Source: Candidatus Fimenecus excrementavium (GTDB lineage: Bacteria; Bacillota; Clostridia; Oscillospirales; Acutalibacteraceae). From it: a stretch of 51,724 nucleotides of DNA. Made by a program: the position numbers and the translations under genes. Below are positions 7,662 to 15,350 of the stretch, in pieces. The notes beneath the pieces are model-generated. The model searched no databases and was not told where the DNA came from. It saw nothing but the letters and a program-made list of their open reading frames with translations. The number at the start of each line of letters is the position of its first letter. Position 1 is the stretch's first letter. Location of the stretch: the NCBI GenBank assembly GCA_018712805.1, contig DVGI01000020.1, positions 1 through 51,724 of the forward strand, given 5' to 3'.

Positions 7662-8558
7662 GTGCGCGGAGATTTACATTGCCACACAAAACTTTCAGAC
7701 GGGTCGCTTGGGATTGAGGATTTAATTACACTTGCCAAAAAACGCGGCATTGAAGCGATTGCCATTACAGACCATGACTGCCTTGCGGGCACGGTCCGGG
7801 GGAAAATTATCGGCGACCGTTTCGGCGTGCAGGTCATTCCCGGTGTGGAACTTTCCGCCACCGACACAAAAACCGGCAAAAAAGTGCATTTGCTTTGCTA
7901 TTTGAGCGATGCGCCCGACCGCTTGGAAGGGCTTTGCCACCGCAATTCGTTGGCGCGTAAAAAAGCGGCGCACTACATGATGCTGCAAGTGGCGAAACGC
8001 TACCCCGTTGCGGCGGAACTGATTGTCAAATGCGCGACCGGTTCGACCAACATTTATAAGCAACACATTATGCAGGCGCTTATGGAGTGCGGCTTTTCCC
8101 GCGACATTTACGGGGAAATGTATCACAAGCTGTTCGATAAAGATTCGCCCGAGAGCGTTTTGGTCACGCCGAAATACCCTGACATTGAAGAGGTTTTGAC
8201 CGCCATTCATGATGCGGGCGGCATTGCGGTGCTCGCGCACCCGTACTTTTTCGACAACCTTGACTCTCTGCCGCGCCTTATCGAAAACGGTCTGGACGGC
8301 ATTGAAGTCTGGCACCCCTGCGCGACGGAAGAGCAGCAGGCGGAGCTCAAAAAAATTGCGACCAAAAACAAGCTTTTGATGACCGGCGGAACCGATTTCC
8401 ACGGACTTTACAATTTAGACCCGGTGTCGATAGGCGACGTGCTGACGCCCGACGACGCGATGGCAAAACTGCTCGGCTACAAAGCGAAGCAAAAACGTCT
8501 GGCACGCAAAGCGGCAAAAGCAGCGGCGGCCGCACAGCTTCAAAACGACGCCGGCTAA
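7662..8558 (+). CDS. PHP-domain metal-dependent phosphoesterase (TrpH/YciV-like)
   Basis: 298-residue cytosolic enzyme of the PHP family, whose small stand-alone members act as 3',5'-bisphosphonucleotide phosphatases or 5'-3' exoribonucleases. The metal-ligand motifs appear in order: DLHCHTKLSDG (residues 4-14), ITDHDCLAG, PGVELSA, VLAHPYFF and GTDFHG. The start is GTG at 7662, 7 nt after GGAGG; translation from it places the first metal motif at its usual distance from the N-terminus. The last residues are Lys/Ala-rich. It is the first gene of an operon with the 8577-9140 gene, 18 nt downstream. Confidence 0.9.
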   Translation: MRGDLHCHTKLSDGSLGIEDLITLAKKRGIEAIAITDHDCLAGTVRGKIIGDRFGVQVIPGVELSATDTKTGKKVHLLCYLSDAPDRLEGLCHRNSLARKKAAHYMMLQVAKRYPVAAELIVKCATGSTNIYKQHIMQALMECGFSRDIYGEMYHKLFDKDSPESVLVTPKYPDIEEVLTAIHDAGGIAVLAHPYFFDNLDSLPRLIENGLDGIEVWHPCATEEQQAELKKIATKNKLLMTGGTDFHGLYNLDPVSIGDVLTPDDAMAKLLGYKAKQKRLARKAAKAAAAAQLQNDAG

Positions 8559-8576
8559 TAACGGAGGAACCACCGA

Positions 8577-9140
8577 ATGGAAGACAGCGATATTAAAATC
8601 TTCGGCAAAGAGCAAAATTCCGGCAACGATGAATTAAAATTTATCGCGTTAATGGAAAAAGAACGCTCCAACGGCAACATTGACGAAGCCGTGCGCTTGG
8701 GCGACTATCTTTCGGACATTTTCTTAGACGAAGAAGGGCTTTTGCAGCGGCTCGCGCCGTTTATCGGCAACACCGATTTTCCGCGCGACGTGCTGTTTCA
8801 AATTAAAATTTTGATGTTCTTCACCGCGGAATATACGATTAACCGCGTTTTGCCGAACACGATTCTGACAAGCACCGCCGTCAACGCCCTTTACGGCAAC
8901 ATTAAAAACGGTGACAGCGCGTTTTACACTGAATTTTCCGACGGCGCGGAATACAGCTTTTATTATCTCGCCATGCGCAAGGAAAGCCAAAGCGTGATTA
9001 CCGAAATCGGCAAGGCGTTTGCCATGCTTTGCGGCAAAGAGAACGACCAAAGCTTTGTGGAACTCGGTAAAAAGCTGTTCAACCTCGTTTCCGACGAAGT
9101 CGCCGACATTACCAATATGTTTAACTTCGTGGACGCGTAA
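8577..9140 (+). CDS. Hypothetical cytosolic protein, operon partner of the PHP phosphoesterase
   Basis: 187 residues, acidic, no signal peptide, membrane segment or recognisable motif. Predominantly helical composition, with alternating acidic and hydrophobic residues. The ATG at 8577 follows ACGGAGGA at good distance. It lies 18 nt after the PHP gene and before a terminator, so it is almost certainly co-transcribed with it. Whether it modulates that enzyme is only a guess from context. Confidence 0.7.
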   Translation: MEDSDIKIFGKEQNSGNDELKFIALMEKERSNGNIDEAVRLGDYLSDIFLDEEGLLQRLAPFIGNTDFPRDVLFQIKILMFFTAEYTINRVLPNTILTSTAVNALYGNIKNGDSAFYTEFSDGAEYSFYYLAMRKESQSVITEIGKAFAMLCGKENDQSFVELGKKLFNLVSDEVADITNMFNFVDA

Positions 9141-9147
9141 AATAAAA

Positions 9148-9181
9148 TAAAAAAGCGCTCGGAAATCGGGCGCTTTTTTGT
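9148..9181 (+). terminator. Terminator of the PHP operon
   Basis: Stem AAAAGCGC...GCGCTTTT around an inner TCGG/CGG pairing, followed by a T-run on the plus strand. Confidence 0.75.
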
Positions 9182-9183
9182 GT

Positions 9184-9220
9184 AAAAAAGAACCCTGCAA
9201 AAGTGCAGGGTTCTTTTCTT
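9184..9220 (-). terminator. Terminator after leuS
   Basis: Perfect stem AAAAGAACCCTGCA (9186-9199) / TGCAGGGTTCTTTT (9204-9217), 13 nt beyond the leuS stop. It lies back to back with the PHP-operon terminator. Confidence 0.8.
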
Positions 9221-9232
9221 TTGTATGCATTC

Positions 9233-11641
9233 TTATTTCACCACAAGGTTGACAAGCTTACCGGGGACATAGATTTCTTTTACGACGTTTTTGTCGGTTA
9301 AGAAGCTTTGCACCTTTTCGTCTGCTTTCGCAGCGGCAATAGCATCTTCTGCGGAAATATCCGCCACCACCACAAGTTTGCCGCGCAGTTTGCCGTTGAC
9401 CTGCACCGCGATTTCAATCGTGCTGTCGACGCATTTTTCCGGGTCATAGGTAGGCCAAGAAGCATCTTTCGCAAGCATTTCGCCGTAGCCGAGCGTGGAC
9501 CACATTTCTTCAGTCACGTGCGGCGCAAAGGGATTGACCAAAATCAACAGCGTTTTCAGTTCCGCGCGGTTGATTTCGCCGGCGTCATAGATGTTGTTCA
9601 GCAACGTCATCAGCGCGGCGATTGCCGTGTTGTATTTGAGGGTTTCAATATCTTCCGAAACCTTTTTCACCGTTTTGTGGAACGCGCTTTCGAGTTTTTC
9701 GGAATAGGCATCGCCGTCTTTCAAGATTTCCTGCAAATTCCAAATGCGGTCGATAAAGCGTTTGCAGCCTTTCACGCTGCTTTCCGACCACGGCGCGGCT
9801 TTTTCATAGTCGCCCATGAACAGCACATAGGTGCGCAGCACGTCGGCGCCGTAGGCGTCCACGACCTCGTTCGGGTCAATGACGTTCCCGCGGGATTTCG
9901 ACATTTTTACGCCGTCCGGCCCTAAAATAAGGCCCTGCGCGGTGCGCTTCTGATAAGGCTCTTCATAAGGCACAAGCCCCAAGTCATAAAGGAATTTGTA
10001 CCAGAATCTCGAATAAATTAAGTGGCGGGTGACGTGTTCCATACCGCCGTTGTACCAGTCAACCGGCATCCAGTATTTCAGCTTGTCATAATTTGCAAAT
10101 TCCTTGTCGTTGTGCGGGTCAACATAGCGTAAGAAATACCAAGAAGACCCCGCCCACTGGGGCATAGTATCGGTTTCGCGCTTCGCGTCGCCGCCGCATT
10201 TCGGGCATTTGCAGTTGACAAAGCTGTCAATTTTGGCAAGCGGGCTTTCGCCGTCGGAACCGGGCTCGAAGTTTTCAACGTCCGGCAGTTTCAGCGGCAG
10301 TTCGTCATAAGGCACGGCGACCATACCGCATTTCGGGCAGTGGACAATCGGAATCGGCTCGCCCCAATAGCGCTGGCGGTTGAACGCCCAGTCTTTCATT
10401 TTATACTGCACGCCGCCTTCGCCGATGCCTTTTTCGGTGAGGTAATCAATCATGCGGGCGATAGAATCTTTTTTGTTGTCAAGCCCGTTCAAGAAGCCGG
10501 AGTTGACCATTTCGCCGTCGCCGGTGTAAGCGGCTTCTTCAATATTGCCGCCGCGGATGACTTCGATAATATCAATCCCGAATTTCTTCGCGAACGCATA
10601 GTCGCGGTCGTCGTGCGCCGGCACCGCCATAATCGCGCCCGTGCCGTAGCCCATCATGACATAGTCGGAAATATAAACCGGGATTTCCTTGCCGTTGACC
10701 GGGTTTACCGCGGTCAGACCGTCAATGCAAACGCCGGTTTTGTCTTTGACCAGCTGGGTGCGCTCAAACTCGGTCTTTTTCGCACATTCCGCACGATAAG
10801 CGTTAATCGCGTCCATGTTGCCGATTTTGTCGGCGTATTTGTCGATAATCGGGTGTTCGGGCGCAATTACCATAAAGGTTACGCCGAACAGGGTGTCGGG
10901 TCTTGTGGTGTAAATGCGCAGCGTTTCGGGAATGTCTTTGAGCGTGAAGTTCACGAACGCGCCGCGGGATTTGCCGATCCAGTTAATCTGCTGCTGCTTG
11001 ATATTCGGCAGATAATCAACCTTGTTAAGCCCGTCAAGCAGTTTGTCGGCGTATTCGGTAATCCGCAGATACCAAACGTCTTTCGACTTCTGAACCACTT
11101 CGCTGTGGCAGATGTCGCATTTGCCGCCCTGGGAATCTTCATTGGACAAAACGACCTTACACGACGGGCAGTAGTTGACGAGCGTCTTGTCACGGAACGC
11201 AAGCCCGTTTTCAAACATTTTTAAGAAAATCCACTGGGTCCATTTGTAGTAGCCCTCTTCGGTGGTGTCCACCACGCGCGTCCAGTCAAACGAGAAGCCG
11301 ACCTTTTTCAGCTGGCTTGTGAATTTCGCGATGTTCATATCGGTGACCTTGCGCGGGTGAATACCGGTTTTAATCGCGTAGTTTTCGGTCGGCAGACCGT
11401 AGGCGTCAAAACCGATGGGGAACAAGACGTTGTACCCTTGGAGCCGCCGTTTGCGCGAAACAACTTCCAGACCGCTGTAAGCCTTAATATGACCGACGTG
11501 CATGCCCGCACCCGACGGATAAGGGAATTCAACAAGGCCGTAAAACTTCGGCTTGTCGGAATTGTCCACCGCGTGGAACACACCGGCTTCTTCCCATTTT
11601 TCTTGCCACTTTTTTTCTACCGCTTTAAAATTGTAGTCCAT
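9233..11641 (-). CDS. leuS: Leucyl-tRNA synthetase
   Basis: Class I synthetase charging tRNA-Leu. The start at 11641 gives 802 residues: AGAGG sits 9 nt before this ATG, whereas the ATG at 11650 abuts the same element. Signatures: the HIGH-type motif in PYPSGAGMHVGH (about 41-51), a zinc-ribbon-like CPSCK...CDICH, the CP1 editing domain with TTRPDTLFG, a second cysteine pair CPKCG, and KMSKSRGNV. An anticodon-binding domain and the C-terminal ISAEDAIAAA...KEIYVPGKLVNLVVK region follow, ending as in bacterial LeuS. No T-box leader is visible; it is the last gene of the run beginning upstream, with rsfS 39 nt away. Confidence 0.97.
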   Translation of the reverse strand: MDYNFKAVEKKWQEKWEEAGVFHAVDNSDKPKFYGLVEFPYPSGAGMHVGHIKAYSGLEVVSRKRRLQGYNVLFPIGFDAYGLPTENYAIKTGIHPRKVTDMNIAKFTSQLKKVGFSFDWTRVVDTTEEGYYKWTQWIFLKMFENGLAFRDKTLVNYCPSCKVVLSNEDSQGGKCDICHSEVVQKSKDVWYLRITEYADKLLDGLNKVDYLPNIKQQQINWIGKSRGAFVNFTLKDIPETLRIYTTRPDTLFGVTFMVIAPEHPIIDKYADKIGNMDAINAYRAECAKKTEFERTQLVKDKTGVCIDGLTAVNPVNGKEIPVYISDYVMMGYGTGAIMAVPAHDDRDYAFAKKFGIDIIEVIRGGNIEEAAYTGDGEMVNSGFLNGLDNKKDSIARMIDYLTEKGIGEGGVQYKMKDWAFNRQRYWGEPIPIVHCPKCGMVAVPYDELPLKLPDVENFEPGSDGESPLAKIDSFVNCKCPKCGGDAKRETDTMPQWAGSSWYFLRYVDPHNDKEFANYDKLKYWMPVDWYNGGMEHVTRHLIYSRFWYKFLYDLGLVPYEEPYQKRTAQGLILGPDGVKMSKSRGNVIDPNEVVDAYGADVLRTYVLFMGDYEKAAPWSESSVKGCKRFIDRIWNLQEILKDGDAYSEKLESAFHKTVKKVSEDIETLKYNTAIAALMTLLNNIYDAGEINRAELKTLLILVNPFAPHVTEEMWSTLGYGEMLAKDASWPTYDPEKCVDSTIEIAVQVNGKLRGKLVVVADISAEDAIAAAKADEKVQSFLTDKNVVKEIYVPGKLVNLVVK

Positions 11642-11680
11642 TGCACTCATCCTCTATGTGATTGGTTATTCGTTTACAAA

Positions 11681-12043
11681 TTATTCGGTGACAAGGCCGG
11701 ATAAATCGACCTCTTCGGCATCGCCCCAAAGTTTTTCCAAATTAAACGTCTCGCGTGCGTCCGGGGTGAACACATGCACGACCACGCTTTTATAGTCAAG
11801 CAAAATCCAGCCGGTCGCTTTGCCTTCAATATGGTCCGGCTGTTCGCCGAGTTTCGAAAGCCCGTCTTCGAGTTCGTCGGCAAGCGCGCGGATGTGCGTC
11901 GAAGAAGTACCGGTAACGAGCACAAAATAATCCGCCACGGTCGTCAGCGCGTCGATTTTTAAGGCGACAATCTGCATGCCTTTTTTCTTATCTAAAATCT
12001 GAACGGCGTTTTCCATCAGTTCTTTCGGGTTCATTCGGTTCAT
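11681..12043 (-). CDS. rsfS: Ribosomal silencing factor RsfS
   Basis: 120-residue RsfS/YbeB/Iojap protein. It binds ribosomal protein L14 and blocks subunit joining when nutrients are scarce. Family signatures include DKKGMQIVALKI, ADYFVLVTGTSSTHIRALADEL and GWILLDYKSVVVHVF. Its start overlaps the yqeK stop by 4 nt (ATGA), implying translational coupling, in the widely conserved order nadD-yqeK-rsfS. Its target L14 is encoded at 48853-49221 in this window. Confidence 0.95.
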   Translation of the reverse strand: MNRMNPKELMENAVQILDKKKGMQIVALKIDALTTVADYFVLVTGTSSTHIRALADELEDGLSKLGEQPDHIEGKATGWILLDYKSVVVHVFTPDARETFNLEKLWGDAEEVDLSGLVTE

Positions 12044-12618
12044 CCTTTCCGGTTTATCACCAGTTCGTTATAGGCGCGGATGCTGTCTTCGTGCACCGGC
12101 CAGGCGTTTTCCACAAGTTCGTTAATGGTGAATTGCAAGCCCTCAAGCATAGCGTCCTCCAAAGAGACATACGCTTTTTCACGCATACGTTCCACGCCGG
12201 GATAGTCGCGGTCGGCGGAAATAAAGTCCGCAACAAACAGCACTTTGTCAAGTAAGGTCATCCCCGCTCTGCCGGTCGTGTGCCAGCGCACAGCCGAAAG
12301 AATGTCCTCGTCGGTCACGTGCAGTTCGCGGCGCAGGAAATCCGCCCCGGCCATCGCGTGCCAGGTTTTGCGGCTGGCGCGTTCGGTTTCGGTGAGCATT
12401 ATACCATTGCGCTCAAAGTATTGCAACAATTCGCTGTCGGGCGTGTTTTTCAAAATATCATGCAAAAGCCCCGCGGTAAAAGCTTTTTGCTCGTCGGCGC
12501 CGTAGTGCTTTGCGAGCTTTTTGGCTTCGTCGGCGACATTCAAAGAATGATACAGCCGGTCGGGGTTTAAGCGTTTTTTGATTTCTTCTAAAAATTCAGC
12601 GTTTCTTTGGGTATCCAT
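12040..12618 (-). CDS. yqeK: HD-domain Ap4A hydrolase YqeK
   Basis: 192-residue HD phosphohydrolase. Members of the YqeK family cleave symmetrical Ap4A to two ADP in Gram-positive bacteria. Metal-binding residues are visible in RLYHSLNVADEAKKLAKHYG, GLLHDILKN, and later KTWHAMAG and VRWHTTG. An ADFISADRDYPGVERMR segment is typical of the family. The gene overlaps the 3' end of nadD by 23 nt and the start of rsfS by 4 nt. Confidence 0.93.
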   Translation of the reverse strand: MDTQRNAEFLEEIKKRLNPDRLYHSLNVADEAKKLAKHYGADEQKAFTAGLLHDILKNTPDSELLQYFERNGIMLTETERASRKTWHAMAGADFLRRELHVTDEDILSAVRWHTTGRAGMTLLDKVLFVADFISADRDYPGVERMREKAYVSLEDAMLEGLQFTINELVENAWPVHEDSIRAYNELVINRKG

Positions 12619-13231
12619 ACATGCCTCTTGTCCTGATATAGTCTAAAACGGCGGGCGCGAGATATTCGCTTGCGTCCTCCCCTTTTGAAAGCTTTTCCCG
12701 AAGTTCGGAGGAGCTGATTTCAAACGGCTCGACCGGGGAAAACAAAAGGTGTTCGCCTGCCGTCTTGTTTTGCGGAATATACACGCGCAAGGTTTTAAAC
12801 GCATAACTGCGCAACGCTTGTAAATCGTCCTCGTCTTGCCGCGACGCCACGCAAAGCGTGCATTTTTCGAAAATTTCTCGGTATTTATACCATTTGTGGA
12901 ACGACAAAAACATATCCGAGCCCATTAAAAGATAAATTTCGGCATCGGGGTATTGCGCTTGCAGTTCGCGGACGGTGTAAACCGTGTAGCTGTCGCTTTC
13001 ACGGTCGATTTCCATAGAGCTTACCGTAAACGCCGGGTCATCGAACGCGAGCCGGCACATTTGAAGCCGTTCGCTGTCAAGCGCCAAGTCGTCACAGATT
13101 TTGTGCACGGGGCGTTTGTCGGGGACCACAAACACGCGGTCAAACAAAAGCAAACTGCAAAAGCTGTCCAAAAGGCGGCGGTGCCCGAGATGCGGCGGGT
13201 TAAACGTGCCGCCGAATAATGCGATTTTCAT
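12596..13231 (-). CDS. nadD: Nicotinate-nucleotide adenylyltransferase
   Basis: Converts nicotinate mononucleotide and ATP to deamido-NAD in NAD synthesis. The start at 13231 gives 211 residues and places the nucleotidyltransferase motif GGTFNPPHLGH at residues 6-16, its usual position. GGTGAGG precedes this ATG. The C-terminal ISSSELREKL corresponds to the second ATP-binding motif (ISSTxIR). The upstream neighbour yhbY ends 4 nt before, and the 3' end overlaps yqeK. Confidence 0.95.
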   Translation of the reverse strand: MKIALFGGTFNPPHLGHRRLLDSFCSLLLFDRVFVVPDKRPVHKICDDLALDSERLQMCRLAFDDPAFTVSSMEIDRESDSYTVYTVRELQAQYPDAEIYLLMGSDMFLSFHKWYKYREIFEKCTLCVASRQDEDDLQALRSYAFKTLRVYIPQNKTAGEHLLFSPVEPFEISSSELREKLSKGEDASEYLAPAVLDYIRTRGMYGYPKKR

Positions 13232-13235
13232 AGCC

Positions 13236-13532
13236 TCACCGTTTGTTTTTCTGTTTCTCGTGCAGTTTTTTGCTGTAACGATAGAAAACCATACTGCCGC
13301 CGACCACGGAAACCACTTCGGCGCCGGTCGCCGCGGCGAGCTTGTTTGCAATCACCTTGGGCGGCTCGGGGGAAGTCTCCAAAAGCACTTTTAATTTGAT
13401 CAGTTCGCGCGCTTCAAGCGCGTCGTCTGTCTGTTTAATCAGCGCATCGGAAATTCCGCCTTTTCCCACCTGGAACAGCGGCACCAATCCGTTCGCCTGC
13501 GCGCGCAGTGCGGCGCGTTCTTTTCCTGTCAT
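13236..13532 (-). CDS. yhbY: YhbY-type CRM-domain RNA-binding protein
   Basis: 98-residue stand-alone CRM domain. The glycine-rich GKGGISDALIKQTDDALEARELIKLKVL is the conserved RNA-binding core, and GAEVVSVVGGSMVFYRYS forms the last strands. Family members associate with pre-50S ribosomal particles. The gene sits 2 nt downstream of rdgB and 4 nt upstream of nadD, a linkage common in Firmicutes (yqeI-nadD-yqeK-rsfS). Confidence 0.93.
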   Translation of the reverse strand: MTGKERAALRAQANGLVPLFQVGKGGISDALIKQTDDALEARELIKLKVLLETSPEPPKVIANKLAAATGAEVVSVVGGSMVFYRYSKKLHEKQKNKR

Positions 13533-13534
13533 GG

Positions 13535-14134
13535 TTATTCTCCTTTATTGAGATATGCGGGAAGCGCCTCTGTCAGTGCGCGCAGCGCGTTGCCGCGGTG
13601 GCTGACCGCGTCCTTTTCTTCGGGGGTAAATTCTGCAAAGGTGCGCTCGCCCACATAAAACAGCGGGTCATAGCCGAAGCCGTTTTCGCCGCGTTTTTCA
13701 TAGCCGATTTTGCCCTCGCATTCGCCGCGCACCACAAGCTCGCGGCCGTCCGGGAACACGCACGCCACGGTGCTTACAAAGCGCGCAGTGCGTTTTTCGG
13801 GCGGTACGTCCGAAAGCAGGGAAAGCAATTTTTCATTGTTTTTATCATCGTTGCCGTGTTCGCCGGCAAAGCGCGCGGAATACACGCCGGGCGCGCCGTC
13901 GAGCGCGTCCACACAAAGCCCGGAATCATCTGCAATACAGGACATTTTGCCCTCTTTACAGCCGGAGCGTGCTTTCAAAAGTGCATTTTCTTCAAAAGTG
14001 GTGCCGGTCTCTTCGACGTCAGTCAGGTCAACGCCCGCTTCGTCGGCGGTCAGCACATGGACGCCCAGCGGCGAAAGAATCCGCTGTAACTCGTCTCGTT
14101 TTTTCATATTATGCGTGGCGATTAAAAAATCCAA
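13535..14134 (-). CDS. rdgB: XTP/dITP diphosphatase (RdgB/HAM1)
   Basis: 199-residue house-cleaning enzyme that hydrolyses ITP, dITP and XTP to monophosphates. Motifs: [15 protein letters not shown] at the N-terminus, FEENALLKA, the active-site segment ADDSGLCVDALDGAPGVYSARFAG and GFGYDPLFY, then SHRGNALRAL. The start is TTG at 14134, 10 nt after AAGGAG. Both the ribosome-binding site and the first 26 nt lie inside the end of ftsY, so it is probably coupled to ftsY translation. Confidence 0.93.
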   Translation of the reverse strand: MDFLIATHNMKKRDELQRILSPLGVHVLTADEAGVDLTDVEETGTTFEENALLKARSGCKEGKMSCIADDSGLCVDALDGAPGVYSARFAGEHGNDDKNNEKLLSLLSDVPPEKRTARFVSTVACVFPDGRELVVRGECEGKIGYEKRGENGFGYDPLFYVGERTFAEFTPEEKDAVSHRGNALRALTEALPAYLNKGE

Positions 14135-15308
14135 AGCGTTTTTTCTCCTTTTTGGGTTTTTCCGGTTCGTTTATTTCTCCCGAATCCGATTGTAATTCAG
14201 AAACTCCCGCTTCATCTGCTCCTTGAGGGGCAGGGGTTTCCGGCGTTTGCGGCTCCACTTCCCCCGGCGCGTCGCCATTGGGTTCGTTTTCGGCCACAGG
14301 TCGTGGTGCGGGTTCGTGTCCATCAGACGGAAGGTCTTGTAGCACAGCTTCCACATGGTTTTGGTCGTTTTTCTCATCTTCGGCCGCCTCCTCGTCGGAA
14401 ATTTTACGGAACAGGCTTTCGGCGAACGCGCGCGGATTAAACGGCTGTAAGTCGTCAATCTGCTCACCGACGCCGATGAATTTTACCGGAATACCGAGTT
14501 CGTGCTTAATCGCAAGTACCACGCCGCCGCGGGCCGTACCGTCCAATTTTGTGAGCACGATGCCGGTGATTTCGGCGACATTTTGGAATTCGCGCGCCTG
14601 GTTGACGGCGTTTTGCCCGGTGGTCGCGTCAAGCACCAAAAGCACTTCTCTATCGGAATACGGCAGCTCGCGGTCAATCACACGATAGATTTTTGCAAGC
14701 TCGTCCATTAAGTTTTTCTTGTTGTGCAGTCTGCCCGCCGTGTCGATAATCACAATATCGCAGTCGCGCGCTTTCGCCGCGTTTACGGTGTCAAAAACGA
14801 CCGCCGCGGGGTCGGCGCCCTCGGAATGCTGCACAATATCTACGCCGGCGCGCTGCGCCCAAATATCCAGCTGGTCAATCGCCGCCGCGCGGAATGTATC
14901 CGCCGCGCCGAGAATGACTTTTTTGCCCTCGGCTTTATAGCGTGCGGCAAGTTTGCCGATTGTGGTCGTTTTGCCGACGCCGTTGACGCCGATGACGAGC
15001 ACCACCGACGGCACGGTGACAAGGCCCATATCTTCGCCGCCGTCAAGCAGTTCGGCGACAATTTCTTTGATTTCGTTTTTAACGGCTTGGGCGCCGCGCA
15101 GGTGTTTTTCCGCCACGCGTTTTTTTAGCCGGTCGGTGATTTCCACCGCGGTGACCACGCCGACGTCGCCCATCACCAAAATTTCTTCCAACTGGGCGTA
15201 GAGGTCTTCGGTGATTTCTTCGGCGTCGCCGAACAAATCATCAATCGCCCCCGCCATTTTGTTGCGGGTTTTGGTTAAGCCAAAATTGATTTTGCTGAAA
15301 ATACCCAT
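14109..15308 (-). CDS. ftsY: Signal recognition particle receptor FtsY with a C-terminal acidic extension
   Basis: SRP receptor GTPase that delivers ribosome-nascent chain complexes to SecYEG. The N domain starts at once ([17 protein letters not shown]), without the long acidic A domain seen in E. coli. The G domain has [46 protein letters not shown] and the canonical ending [24 protein letters not shown] at residue 300. It then continues for 99 residues: an acidic, Pro/Glu-rich, probably disordered linker ending in the basic-aromatic tip [14 protein letters not shown]. This tail is unusual; it could be a relocated membrane-contact element. It is downstream of smc by 42 nt and overlaps rdgB. 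Confidence 0.95.
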   Translation of the reverse strand: MGIFSKINFGLTKTRNKMAGAIDDLFGDAEEITEDLYAQLEEILVMGDVGVVTAVEITDRLKKRVAEKHLRGAQAVKNEIKEIVAELLDGGEDMGLVTVPSVVLVIGVNGVGKTTTIGKLAARYKAEGKKVILGAADTFRAAAIDQLDIWAQRAGVDIVQHSEGADPAAVVFDTVNAAKARDCDIVIIDTAGRLHNKKNLMDELAKIYRVIDRELPYSDREVLLVLDATTGQNAVNQAREFQNVAEITGIVLTKLDGTARGGVVLAIKHELGIPVKFIGVGEQIDDLQPFNPRAFAESLFRKISDEEAAEDEKNDQNHVEAVLQDLPSDGHEPAPRPVAENEPNGDAPGEVEPQTPETPAPQGADEAGVSELQSDSGEINEPEKPKKEKKRFGFFNRHA

Positions 15309-15350
15309 GGTGTTATCCTTTCGTAACCGCGAAATGCGGACAAAATCTTT

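Noticed and set aside
10340-11224. Plus-strand open frame of nearly 300 codons opposite leuS
   Set aside because: Entirely antisense to a strongly supported leuS; the composition reflects the complementary codon bias of that gene.
9233-11680. T-box riboswitch upstream of leuS
   Set aside because: Only 39 nt separate leuS from rsfS; there is no room for a T-box and no terminator fold before the gene.
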